Origin: Epiperipatus broadwayi
Lineage: Eukaryota > Onychophora > Udeonychophora > Euonychophora > Peripatidae
DNA: 64,000 nucleotides
NCBI GenBank assembly: GCA_028023455.1
Contig: JAQFVV010000156.1
Span: 1,881,236 to 1,945,235, forward strand
Direction: 5' to 3'
The position numbers and the translations under genes were made by a program. This document shows positions 46,899-58,779 of the stretch, in pieces; position 1 is the first letter of the stretch, and the number at the start of each line of letters is the position of its first letter. The notes under the pieces were generated by a model that saw nothing but the letters and a program-made list of their open reading frames with translations, made no database searches and was not told where the DNA came from.

Positions 46899-47192
46899 TA
46901 GGTTGGATAGCTGAAATTGAGTTTGAATGTCTGGGTTCAAATTCCCTATAATTACAAATAAGATTATACAAAGCAAATTTTCTAATTTCAGATTATTTCT
47001 TGATAATATGCATTATGATCAAGCAATAACACTTGAATGTCATTATTTTGGTAATAAATATATCGTTTTCATTAATGCATAATAAACAGATTCGAGGGCT
47101 AAAGATGCCTGAATTGAAGCTCCACCTGTCATTTCAGAACATATGGCATCCTGAGTAACTAATCATTAGCTAAGACTTACCAAAATTAGTAT

Positions 47193-47340
47193 TATGGTAT
47201 AGCATTTAATTGTAATTCATGCACATATTTCTAAATAGTAAAAAAAATTAAATAAGTAAAATCGTCTATGGTATAGCATTTAATTGTAATTCATACACAT
47301 ATTTCTAAATAGTAAAAAAAATTAAATAAGTAAAATCGTC
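47193..47340. repeat. Tandem duplication of 74 bp
   Basis: Bases 47193-47266 and 47267-47340 are nearly identical (both begin TATGGTATAGCATTTAATTG and end AAAATCGTC). The very low divergence points to a recent event. Confidence 0.85.
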
Positions 47341-47639
47341 ATGAGATGAATAATTTAATAGATTCGACTTCAACCATAAATGACATATTATTATTAGCAC
47401 AGAAAACTTGTAAAGCAATATAAACTTTTGAAATAAATTAAACAACAAAAATTAATTATATATATATTTTTTTCCCCAAAATCAAATTTTACTTAAAATC
47501 TTTAGAATTAAAAATTAAAATTAATCTTATCCAGTAGATGGAGCTACTATTTAACGTTACGGGAAAATATTTACCCAGAGTTGTGGAGAAAAGCAAAAAA
47601 ACAGAACGGGATTGATTTAAAATCTGGAACGTTTATCAT

Positions 47640-48070
47640 ATCATAAATATGACTGACTTATGTACAATTATTTGGAAAGGTGTGGTGGTATCTATTTTAA
47701 CCTTTGGAAATAATGTAGTTTTATTTTGGCCAGAGGACTCAGAAATTTTTAGATGGAATGCGGAAAAAAATAGTTGAATATGCATTGTGTGATGAAAAGC
47801 AAATGATGCTATACAAGATGGTGGGTTGACTTCATTTTTTAATGGGGGAAATTAAATGCAAATATATTAGTAAAATTAATATTTAGGTGGATAATATGAA
47901 GAGATTAACAAACACTTGTTAATAAATAGAATACTGCCAAGAAATAAGATAAATGTGCAGAGTATTAAGATACACAATTAAGAGGGGTGGAAAAAGAGTA
48001 CTGATAAGTTGGATAGAGGAGAGGAAAAATCGAGTTATGGAAAATGAATATGAATAAAAAAAAATAAGCT
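47640..48070 (+). pseudogene. Worn remnant of the SGNH-APE-RT LINE C-terminal region
   Basis: The plus strand reads IIWKGVVVSILTFGNNVVLF (about 47668-47728), close to RIVWKGMAVAGLTYRNDALC of copy 1. It is followed by frame-shifting pieces such as EEINKHL and ISWIEERKNRVMENEYE (about 48005-48055). Only moderate similarity is visible. Confidence 0.4.
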
Positions 48071-48285
48071 TAAACAATATAAGATAAAAGTAGTTCTCCA
48101 CATTACTGCAATTTAATTGTAAGAATAGAAAATCAGTGAATACTAGATACATATAAAATCTATATCCTTAATACCCCCACCCAAACAGACTGATTTCTGA
48201 CTTTTGGCTTCCATCAATAAGGCCTGGAATTCAAACTTGGAATTAATGCAGATATATACCCAATATTTACTTTTAACTTCATTTT

Positions 48286-49300
48286 ACAGGCAAAACTCTC
48301 TATACAATAGTGCCACTCAGTGCAAACCAGAGTAATAAATGGATGCCAGAAAGCTTGTGCATAAAATCTCTCTCTAGTGCCTGTTCATCCAATATCCTCA
48401 GACTAGTTTCTAGCTTGCATCAGTGAGGAGAGTTTGATCTGAGAGCACTGCACATAGATCTTAGGATCTAATGCAACCCTTCAGCAGCCAACTTTTTTTT
48501 TATCTCAACTACAAAACTGAGTCCTAAAATTTGAAAATAATATTTTCATACAAGCTCATTAACTTATAGTGATATAAGTATGAACTCAGTTCAGTACCCA
48601 TACATTTTGGTGCCTTTGGGTCTTTAATAACCATAGCCACCACTATCCTGTTAGGTAGGATTGGTATTAAATCACTAAACATCACATGAACAGATTGAGC
48701 AAGCATAAGAAATGGTGATTATGCGATGTTTAGTGGTTTAGCTTCATTTTATTTGTCAGGTGAAAACTTGGAATTCAAATCAATCTTGTGGAATAAAATA
48801 GAATTAAAAGTGGTTCTTGTATGTATCTTGTATTCCTTCCAAATTTTGAATCCCAGGCCTTAATGATAAAGACAAAAACCAGAAATCAGTCTGAGAATGG
48901 AGATTCAAATAATATAGATATGGATTTTATATAATCATTGATTACTCAAGTATACACTAAATGGCAATTAGTTGAAGAGTTGTTTTTGTCTTGCATTGTT
49001 CAAGCTAAGTGTTTGATGATTTGTTGTTATTAAGAGAAATAATGTGCCTATAGTTAATTAAGATCTGAAAAAAACTAACTATCCAAATAGATTGAGTTCA
49101 AAATCTTATGCTGATTTGAATTTCAAGTTTATTCATGGACAAGTAGGATATATATCTGCATTCCTTCCAACTTTGAATCCCAGACCACATTGATAAAGGT
49201 AATATTAAAGATAAGAATTTTATGCTTCTGATAATCAATGATTATCCAACCTTGGAGAATTAAAAAGTATGTAAAATATAAAAGATAATAACAAATTACC
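48286..49300. repeat. Cluster of fold-back family fragments in mixed orientation
   Basis: AGGCAAAACTCTCTATACAA then TAGTGCCACT (48287-48317) is the family terminus. CAGACTAGTTTCTAGCTTGC (48399) and GCACTGCACATAGATC (48447) are the inverted interior of the 42484 element. AATCACTAAACATCACATGA (48669) and TGATTATGCGATGTTTAGTG (48715) are the outer ends. Further pieces with CCTTCCAA..TTTGAATCCCAG lie near 48836 and 49168. Confidence 0.55.
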
Positions 49301-49329
49301 AACCAGTTTAAACAATATAAGACATGATG

Positions 49330-51960
49330 AGAAGAGATAAGATGAACTGTGATTTCTCCTTTATCGAAGTCAGGAATCTCTCAGCTACCATGCCCAGAAA
49401 AACCTGTTAGCCACTTTAACTTCCTTTCCATTCTCCACCCTAAGTTTTTGACATATTCTTCTCTATCTTGATCCATCCCATTTCTACAACATAATCTTTG
49501 TCAACTCCATGGCCTTTATATCTAAATCCCACTTATCTTTTTCCAAACCCAGCATAAAAACCAAGAACTCATCTTCTATATAATCCCTTTGTTTATTCCC
49601 ACAACTTCATTATTTGTGCCCTTTCTACTTGCAAACATTTACATTCAATTAACAGATGCCTAATATTTTCTATGCCTTCCTTACACAACTTGCAGACTAA
49701 ATCACTCTTAACCACATTTTTCCATGTATGTGTATATTCACTTGTTGCTAAAGATCTTGTTCGAACCTTAAACAGTAAACACTTTCCTTGCTATTATCAT
49801 AATTTAACTCGCACCCTATATTCTGTTTACTCCAATATATATTTTAACTCTTTTTACTCTCCATCCTAGTTCTCCATCTCTCTAATTCCCTATTCTTTAT
49901 TAATACATCTATTCTTCTATCCCATTCCTTGCAACTACTACACTGAAAAATTCTCCTAACACAATCATCCCATCTTTTTTATAAGTATACTGACATAAAT
50001 TCTTTATCCAAATCTTCTGCATACCATACCATCTTTTTCACCCATTTTGTTGCCTGCCCTTTACTCATAACCAAATTAAATACTATTTTGGCTATTCTTT
50101 TATTATCCTTAAACTGCAATCTACTGAACATTTTCATTTTATTTTTTGCATCTCTAATATATTACATTCAAATATCAGCCTTTCAAGCTAATTGAGCACG
50201 CGCCTTTTGAGAGAGATAAATAAATGAATACTTTCCTCTTCACTCCAAGATATTATGCAGGAATAAAAAGGATCCTCTTATTCCTACGACTCAAATTCTT
50301 TTATATGAGCAAATTTGAAGAACTGTTGAAGAGAGCGTGAGTAGAATTCTCACTTGAAAGGCTGATATTTGAATGTAATATAATTGTAAACACGGCGCTA
50401 GATAAAATAATTGCTTATTTACTCATCTCTAATATAAAAACTTAACCATCCCATTTCTCCTTGAATTGCCTCCTTTGTTGTCCACATATCTTCCTACTTC
50501 TCTTTGTACTTTTTTTTAAGTAATCTAACACCCCTTTACTAACACACATCATTACCATATATTAACCCTGCTACTGCCATTTTCTTTTATACAATTCTAA
50601 GTACATCATTTACTGTTAATTTCTTTATCAATCCCTTTTTTTCTTTGCATCATTTATCAATTTTTTCTCCCACTCATCCAAGCAATTTCTCTGATTACTT
50701 AAGACAATTCTCAAATAGTTATATCTATTCACCACCCTTAACTTTATATCCCCCAATAAAAATACTTTGTCTTCTCTTCCTCAGTATTAATCATCACTAC
50801 TTTTGATTTTTCTTCACTAAATTTAATCCCCATCTCTTTATCCACCCTTGTGCATGCCCATCTTCTCTTCTGCACACAAAAAAGACATCATCCACAAATA
50901 AAACTAGATAATGAATATACTCAACCTTGTCATCTATAAATGGTATTTCTATCCCTCATCCTAGTCTTTCTATTGCTCTCACCATTTCTTTCAAATAAAT
51001 CAAAAACAAAATAGATGACATAGGGCATCCTTTGCTTAGTGCCACCCCATTTTTAACTTTGATTCTATATCCCCTAGTTGATATGTATAGTAATTATTTT
51101 CATTTAATTTCTTAATAATATCCACCAAAGCTCCACCCATTCCCAAATTTACTAAACTTATCTATAATCTATTTCTATTTACTCTATCATATGCTTTCTC
51201 TATATCTATAAAAACCATATATAACTGTCAACCTGTATTTCTATTCATATCTATAAATAAGTTGTGTAACTACAAATAAACTACCTCCTAATACACCTAT
51301 CGAATTGAAAACCTTTCATTTCCCCCCATTATATTGTTTTCTTTCATTCATTTTGCAACCTTTCCAGCCACCATATATGAGAAAACTTTATATATAACTG
51401 ATGTTACCACTATTGGTCTATAATTGTTTAACTTTCTATGAACCTTACTCTTTCCTTTAAATAGTAGCCTTACTCTTATATTACTCCAACTACCTGGAAA
51501 ATCTCTCTTCTATGCCATCTTATTAAAACATGATAATAGTTTACTTTTGCCCTATGCCCTAAATTCATTACCATCTCTGCTGCCCATTTATCTAAACCTC
51601 TTGCCTTTCCACTTTTCAATTTCTTCCCTGCCTCATTCAGTTCATTTTCTGTAAACCTAATATTCCCATTACTATATGCTATGCTGTCATGTTTGCTATC
51701 ACTCTGTTCTTCACATTTAATATCTTTTCTATATCCATTACATATCTATTTAAGATTATCTCTAATTCTTCTCTAGAGCTACACTCTATTCCTCATCATC
51801 TATTAATAATATCTCTCTTCCCCTACATTCCATCTTTTAATATAATTTCAAAATGTTTTACTCCCATCTTTCCTAATTTTATTATATTCTCCAACAATTT
51901 ACTATTCAATTTCATTCTCTCTATATAATAATCTATTTTAGCCAACTTAATATCTTTTCA
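49330..51960 (-). mobile_element. SGNH-APE-RT LINE, copy 3 (minus strand, 5'-truncated, interrupted)
   Basis: The reverse complement follows copy 1 from about 32565 to the 3' end: the linker (KKKLAKIDNY-like), RT boxes and zinc-knuckle region are recognisable on the minus strand. The RT box corresponding to FADD reads FVDD here, without the T-run slippage seen in copies 1 and 2 (around 50885-50910). The element is split by a 263-bp fold-back insertion at 50161-50423. Stops and indels are frequent, so there is no protein. Confidence 0.8.
50161..50423. mobile_element. Fold-back insert (263 bp) with a 12-bp target duplication, inside LINE copy 3
   Basis: CATCTCTAATAT at 50149-50160 and 50424-50435 flanks the insert, and copies 1 and 2 have the uninterrupted sequence at this place. 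The insert has perfect 27-bp inverted arms (50161-50187 ATTACATTCAAATATCAGCC..., 50353-50379) and a one-sided 44-bp tail (50380-50423). It has no coding capacity and is a different sequence family from the 3372 insert, but with the same layout. Confidence 0.8.
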
Positions 51961-51984
51961 TAAGCAACTCTTCTCTTTGCTGCT

Positions 51985-52660
51985 GTCTAGTGTAAACTTG
52001 AGTAATCAGTGATTACCAGATGCATATAAAATCCCTATCCTTAGTATTTGAACTCCAATACTCAAATCGATTTCTGACTTTTGCCTTTATTAAAGAGACT
52101 TGGAATTCAAGGTTGGCAGACATGCAGATATGCAATCAACAACCATCTCTAAAATTTATGAAGTTAAAATTTTGAAATTTCAAATTAATTTAAGATTTTA
52201 AACCCAAGTCAACCACTTCAAACAGCTACATAAATCTAAAACCAGTTCAGTAAATATATATTTCAGCTCTTCAAGTTTATATTATAACGGCAGAAAAGTG
52301 GGTGCTTCGGTCTTATACTAATAAAACTGAATGTTTGTGATTTGCTATTATTAACATTTTTAATCAGGGAAATATGATGCTCATAGTTAATGAAGAACTG
52401 AAAGTACTGAAATATGGTTACTGAACTAGTTTCAAATCTATATGGCTGCTCAAGGTAATTGATTTGGGTTCAAAATTTTAGATTGAATCAATTTTTAAGT
52501 TTTTAACTAATAGGTAGAGTGGAGTTAAAGGTGATTGCTGGTCATATATATTCATTCCTTCCAACTTTAAATCCCAGGCATTAATAAAGACAAAAGTCAG
52601 AAAAAGTTTAAGAATGGGGTTCAAATACAAAGAATAAGTGTTTTATATACATTTGATAAT
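51985..52660. repeat. Fold-back family fragments
   Basis: AGTAATCAGTGATTACCAGA (about 52003) and CTGACTTTTGCCTTTATTAA (about 52074) resemble blocks at 48.2-48.9 kb. CCTTCCAACTTTAAATCCCA (about 52556) repeats the block found at 49168. Limits are unclear. Confidence 0.45.
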
Positions 52661-52664
52661 CAAA

Positions 52665-52834
52665 TGCATTGGAGGCAGGGGTAATTTTTTTTTTCAGACC
52701 AAATGAGAAAATTTGCCAATTTTAAAAAAAAAAAAAAACTTTTACCAACTGCATTGGAGGCGGGGGTAATTTTTTTTTTCAGACCAAATGAGAAAATTCG
52801 TCAATTTTTTTTTAAAAAAAACCTTTCACCATGA
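52665..52834. repeat. Tandem duplication of 85 bp
   Basis: TGCATTGGAGGC.GGGGTAAT, a T run, then CAGACCAAATGAGAAAATT occurs at 52665 and again at 52750. Confidence 0.75.
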
Positions 52835-53329
52835 GTCATGATCTGAAATGCATTTTCCTATTGATGCATTTTTCAAAGAAATCATTTAAAAAACATTATG
52901 ATATTTGTATATTTTTTAAACAATTTTTCTTATAAATGATTTCCCCAAGATGCATGCCTAAAAACCAGTCATATTATTGAACTCAAGTTAGAAAATAAGT
53001 TCCAAATGACTGTTACCGAGTTTCTCAATTCATTATATTGCATCCAGCATACATTTGTTAACTCAATATAGTGTTTGCAAGATAATATGATATCATATAC
53101 ATTATATTATATAAGTATAAAACAATAGTAAAAAATATTTAAAAGAAGTGTGATGACTTGATTCACTTGAAGAGACTGATTCAATGTAAATGTATCTTGG
53201 GGTTATTTACAATTTTTCCCAATGCTTACAAATATTTGAAATTTAAGAATGGTAAATTGTGGTTTAAAAAATATATAAGATGTTGTACATGAGTGAAAAC
53301 ATTGAAATACTGAATACAAAAAATAGAAT

Positions 53330-56300
53330 CATGTATAGGAGTTTGCTATTAACTGAAAGGAGACCCTTTGATTCCTCTTGGAGGCCTTAAAGGAACCGAG
53401 CAGGGCAAATTCCTAATGTCCACTCCATACGTTCTTGTCGTTGCAGCTGTTATTACTATGTGTTTATTCATATAGTATACGAACATGAATGGGCTGCTCA
53501 CCAACACGCATTAGCCAGTGTGGTGAGTTTTTTGGCTTTTTACCTCTGAGTTTAAGATCGAGAAACACCATGGTCTTTCTTCTCAGTGCCTGATAAGGCA
53601 GAATGAATGTTTGTGTAAATGATAAAGATTTTTCCAATACATATATACAATTATAACAGACAAAAATAAAGCATGGCCCTTATTCCCAGGAGGCTGTAAA
53701 GTCACCAACCAAGGCAGCGGTTGGTGGCCGAAGGCGGAGGGTGCTAAGAATCTCCTGATTGCGGACCCAGGCTGCCATTTGATGACAAGTTTTTATTTAG
53801 GTACTTACAACTGCAGATCACTTTCAAGTGAAGGAAGATTGCAAGAATTAGAAGAAGAACTCTCTTATATTAAATGGGATATTATTGGACTTTGTGAAGT
53901 TAGAAGAAAAGGTGAAGAGACAATTGATTTAAAAAGTGGACATATATTTTATTATAAAGGCACAAATATTGGAAATACAAGTGGAGTAGGATTCATTATA
54001 AATAAAAAGTGGAAGAACAATATTGTGGAGATTGATGGTGTATCAGACAGAGTGGCAAGATTAGTTATACAACTTAATAACAGATACCAAATGCAGATAA
54101 TTCAGGTTTATGCCCCAACAAGTTCTCATAGTGATGAAGTAGTAGAAGATTTTTATATGGATGTACAAAAGGCTTTTGATAAGAGTAAACAACATTTTAA
54201 AATTGTTATGGGAGACTTTAATGCTAGAATTGGTAAACAAATGAAAGATGAAAGTGTTGTAGGTAATTTTGGTTATGGTAATAGAAATGAGAGAGGACAT
54301 AGACTTGTGGAGTTTGCAGAAAAAGAAAAACTTTATATTATGAATTCTTTTTTTGAGAAAAATGTTAAAAGAAAATGGACATGGAAACATCCAAATGAAG
54401 GTACAGCAGAATTGGATTATATTTTGACTAACAGGAAATACATATTTCAAGATTGTATTGTTCTTAATAGATTTAACACAGGAAGTGATCATCGATTAGT
54501 AAGGTGCAAGATGCGTGTTAATGTAAAACTAGAAAGACAAAAATTGTTAAGAAAAACAATATTTACAGTTGATATTCCTAATCTTCAGAAACATTCTAAT
54601 GAATTTAAATTAGAACTTACAAATCGATTTCAAGTATTAGTAGATTTTGAACATGATTCAGATTTGAATGAAATTAATATGAAAATAACTGATACACTTT
54701 TAAAAACTGCAACAAAGATAGCTGGTAGACAAAAGCAGCAATTGACCAACAAAATTTCTATTGAAACTAGAGAATTTATGAAGAAAAGAAGAAATATGAA
54801 GATATACAAAAATGATGCACTAAAAAGAATTGAATATCTCGAATTTTGTAAAATGGTGCGGAAGAGAGTTGAAAACGATATAAGAAAATATAACTGTGAA
54901 CTAGCAAGAAAAGCTGTAGAAGAAAATAAAAGTCTTAAGAATGTAAAACAACATTTTGGTATTGGTAGCAAATTTATATCTGCAATAAGGAAAAAAGATG
55001 GAATTATTACTAAAAAGAGAGATGACATCATGAAATTGGTAGAAACTTTTTATCAAGAATTATATAGTAATAAAGATCAAGTACCTCCTATATCTATTAC
55101 ATCTTCCGAATTGCCCAGAATTTTAAATGAAGAAGTGAGAAATGCAATTAAATGTATGAAGAAAGGAAAGGCTCCAGGTAATGATGGAATTATAATTGAT
55201 ATATTAAAAGAAGCAGGTGAAGAAACAGAAAAAATTTTAGCAAAGTTATATACCAAATGTCTAAATGATAAAGATGTACCAGATGATTGGAAGAATGCAG
55301 TAATAATATTAATATTTAAAAAAGGTGATAAAGAAGATATTAGAAATTACAGACCTATCAGCCTTTTATCAGTTTTATATAAAATTTTTACCAAAATAAT
55401 TACAACTCGTCTACAGAGAACATTGGATTTCCACCAACCAAGAGAACTAGCTGGATTTAAAAGTGGTTTTAGTACAGTAGATCATATTCAGGTATTGAGA
55501 GAAGTTATAGAAAGGACAAATGAATATGAGTTGTCATTATGTTTTGGATTTGTAGATTATGAAAAGGCATTTGATTCTATAAACATTTCTTCAGTGATTA
55601 AAGCATTGGATCATCAAGGTATAGATCCAGGATATTGTCATATTTTAAAGAATATTTATAAAAATGCAACAGCAACAATTAGATTACATAATGATACTGG
55701 GAAAGTCAACATTGAGAAAGGTGTAAGACAAGGTGACTCCATATCTCCAAAACTTTTTACAGCAGTGCTGCAAGAAGTATTTTGTGGATTAAAATGGGAA
55801 ACTAAAGGAGTGAAAGTAAATGGAGATTATTTAAGTCATTTAGATTTCACAGATGATGTAGCTGTTTTTGCAAATAATGCTTCCGAGCTGCAGGAAATGT
55901 TGCAGGAGTTATCAGATGAAAGTAGGACTAAAGATAAATGTTAAAAAGACTAAAGTAATGTTTAATCGGTTTGCTCAAAATATGAAAATAAAGATTGATT
56001 ATGATGAATTAGAAGAAGTTAACAGTTACAAATACCTTGGTCAAATTATTAATACAGATGGAAACATAATGGAGGAAATTAATCATAGAATTAAACTTGG
56101 TTGGAGTGCTTTTGGTAGAAATAACTTGATACTAAAAGGAAATATGCCTATGTGTTTGAAAAGGAAGGTTTTTAACAAATGTGTTTTACCGGTTCTTACT
56201 TATGGATCTGAGACTTGGACACTCAATAGAAGAGCAATACAGAGACTTCAGACTACTCAAAGAAGTATGGAGAGGTGTATGTTGGGAGTAACAAGAAGAG

Positions 56301-56640
56301 ATCGAAAACGCAATGTATGGGTAAGAGAACAAACAGGTGTTACTGACATCATTGAAAAAATTAAAAGATTGAAGTGGAGTTGGGCTGGACATATTGCTAG
56401 AAGAGATGATAATAGATGGACAATTGAAATTTTAAACTGGATTCCAAGAGATTGTAAAAGACCCAGAAAGAGACCACATGTGAGATGGATGGATGAAATA
56501 AGAAAGTGTGCAGGGGTGATGTGGAGAAGAGAAGCTAAAGATCGGAGAAGATGGATTAAACTTGGAGAGACCTTCATCCTGCAGTGGATTGATAATGGTT
56601 GATAATGATGATGATGATATAAAAATAATAAAAGATGTAT
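53330..56640 (+). mobile_element. RTE-type LINE, nearly complete (about 3.3 kb)
   Basis: A 5' UTR of about 450 bp, a single long coding region (53779-56602) and a short (GAT)n-like tail (about 56601-56618) make up the usual RTE layout and size. The 5' UTR contains a GC-rich block (CAACCAAGGCAGCGGTTGGT, 53707-53726) that could fold into a hairpin. Relics of the same type lie at 20.4-21.1 kb (5' part) and 16.3-16.6 kb (3' part, minus). The low decay suggests recent activity. Confidence 0.85.
53779..56602 (+). pseudogene. RTE endonuclease-reverse transcriptase, one visible frameshift
   Basis: The first frame (53779-55944, 721 codons) has an APE endonuclease with N11, E40 (GLCEVRR), VYAPTSS (110-116), MGDFNARIG (144-152), AELDYI (210-215) and GSDHRL (235-240). 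It then has an RT with KGKAPGNDG (462-470), NYRPISLLS (523-531), VDYEKAFD (592-599), VRQGDSISPKLF (649-660) and the catalytic FTDD (690-693; more often FADD). The second frame (to 56602) carries GLKINVKKTKVM, YKYLGQIINTDG, LTYGSETWTLNRR and WAGHIARRDDNRW, the standard RTE/BovB-like C-terminus. The two frames overlap, and the shift lies at about 55915-55925. Apart from this the domain set is complete. Starts upstream of the first ATG pair are not evident. Confidence 0.88.
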
Positions 56641-56644
56641 TGGA

Positions 56645-58775
56645 TTTTTAATAAAAAAAAATGAAGCCTATAATTGGGATTAAAACATGTACTTTAGAAT
56701 CTGATAATTATTTACATATTTATTAAAAGACTAATTGCCAATGTGTGTATTGATTGTAAACAAATAAAAGTAAGTTTAGTCCATAATTAAAAATACATTT
56801 AGTGATATGATTTTTACTTTTTATCATCAGTACCACTCTCATCTCAACTCTCTCATATTGTAACCAAAGAAACTCATCATGTTCTCTCATTACACTTGCA
56901 TTTTGCGAACAATCTTCATTTTCAGATGAGTTAGAGGTATCAAATACATAAATTTTCATGCCTATGTGGGCAGTTTTCTATCTTTCATCCCATCATTCTC
57001 ATGCAAGATAGGGACTGATTTCTATCCACTTTTAATATCTTGTGGAAGGTTAAACAATCATTGCATTGTAGATATATATTTTCAATTTTTTTTAGTTTTC
57101 ATCAGCACCTCTCTCATCTCAATTCTACTACTAAATCTAGAAAGGGTAATCTGAGTTTCTGCATTGATGGACAGTTCAGTTGCATTACAGTAGAAATGAG
57201 ATGGTGATAAAAACAAAAAATTTGAAAATATGTTTTACATTCTGTTATTCAGCATTTTCATCAATTAACATAAGCATTACGTAAAATCACATTTTCAGAA
57301 TTACTTTCTAGATTTATGGTACCATAGCAGAATATTAATTTACATCATAAGCATTTAGCGCATGGCATTTATTCTTATCATGATATCAAAATACAATAAA
57401 AGTTTGAAACTTAATCCAATTTGCTTGTAAGATAGGTCAGCAACTATAAACTTTAACAAATGATTATCAAACCTCACACAAATATGTAAATCAATAAATA
57501 GTGAATTATCCATAATAATATGCACATGGAAAAACAACAATTATTTGATTATTATATATTATTTAATCCCAAAAATTTTTATCCTGGAAATTAATATGGT
57601 CATCTTTATTTTGAGCAAAATAATGTATAGGAACAATATAATTGTTGATTTCACTGTGCACTGATATGAGTAACTAGCTATTTCTTCATTTACAGACTTA
57701 TGTATGAGTGATTAGATATATTTAAGAGAGTTTTTGGCATATGGCTTGGATGTATCATTTACATCTAAGAATGTATTTTACAATAACTATGCATTTTAGT
57801 CATATCCGTTACAAACTAAGTATATATTGTAACGGGATGGGGGTATCAGGAAGTGGAAGGAAAAGGACTAAAACTGGGTGATGGCAAAATGATCATCAAC
57901 CCCAAGTAAATACAAAATCAATATTTATAAAAAGTAATGTATATAAGTAAGATATATTTAAGAGGAGCATGAGATAATGAATCTCTGTGAGCATTGAGAG
58001 ATCAGCCAGCAACTTAAATAACTATACATCAATCATATATCAACCAGCATTATCAAGAAAGAAATTATAAGTAATACTCAAAATAAATAATCATTCATCA
58101 TCATCATTGATGAGAATAAACAAATCAGTACAATATATCAACAGTCAATCTTGTGATTGGATGTGAACAATAAAAAATATAAATCAACAGTCAACCTTGT
58201 GACTGGATTGAAAATGGGTCTTCTTTAGACCAGGCTAACTATTGAGCCTTTGCCAGCTTGGGCAATTATTTCAACATAACTTGGATGCACCAGCTTAGTG
58301 CCCATCCATTAGAATACACAATAATCAGGAATCAAAACAATAATGCTGGGAGATAAAAACATGCTGATCATCATCAATGCTCAGGCCACTTGTACTGGCT
58401 AACTATAAATTTAACTTTTAATAAGACTACATAAAATAAAAGATAGTGCATGGGCTTTAAAGAGTATTCTCTTTTTCACAAACCAGGATGATTAACCATC
58501 TCTGGATCCCAAAAAGCACTAATTACACATCCCCATTTATATATTCATCCTGTGCACGAATCAAGCTCAGAGAACACAAACTCTATTACTGTAAGTGACC
58601 AAGAAATGATGGAAACATTTTTTAACAATTAAATAAGTTTATTAATAACAATAAAAAAAATGGTACTTAAGGTCTTATAGGATAAGGCTCTGATTTTGAA
58701 AAATATACAAAATTATATACACAACTAAAGTTATTACATTGTTTTACAATATAAATTGTTACAATGATTTATATA
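56645..58775. other. No gene recognised; possible unassigned repeat
   Basis: About 2.1 kb of AT-rich sequence. CAACAGTCAATCTTGTGATT (58139) and CAACAGTCAACCTTGTGACT (58184) form a short direct repeat. Small frames at 56723-56959 and 56966-57154 have no recognisable domain. Confidence 0.35.
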
Positions 58776-58779
58776 AGTG

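Larger units (their letters stand above)
44470..46975. repeat. Hammerhead-bearing satellite: about 440-490-bp monomers in two opposed arrays
   Basis: Three monomers read on the minus strand (to about 45788), then three on the plus strand (from about 45790), giving a large imperfect palindrome centred near 45789. Each monomer contains the ribozyme, a CACATGTG box, a tRNA B-box-like GGGTTCAAATCCC-type sequence about 55-70 nt downstream, TAAACTCCAGGGATAT, a TCTGCCTCTATCCTGCCCAT segment, TTTTCAATGGTATGGAAGGC, and AAAGTTTGAAGATTTGC. Ribozyme-to-ribozyme distances are 447 and 468 on the minus side and 439 and 486 on the plus side. The last plus monomer has a private 47-bp duplication (46757-46850). 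No protein is encoded. The arrangement resembles animal hammerhead satellites and retrozymes. Confidence 0.85.

Noticed and set aside
54061-55031. Minus-strand frames of 143 and 133 codons within the RTE element
   Set aside because: Antisense shadows of the RTE coding region, with no domain features of their own.
57828-58763. Possible solo LTR with TGTAAC...GTTACA ends (about 936 bp)
   Set aside because: The flanking bases do not form a 4-6 bp target duplication, no primer-binding site or polypurine tract was seen, and the terminal match is only six bases.
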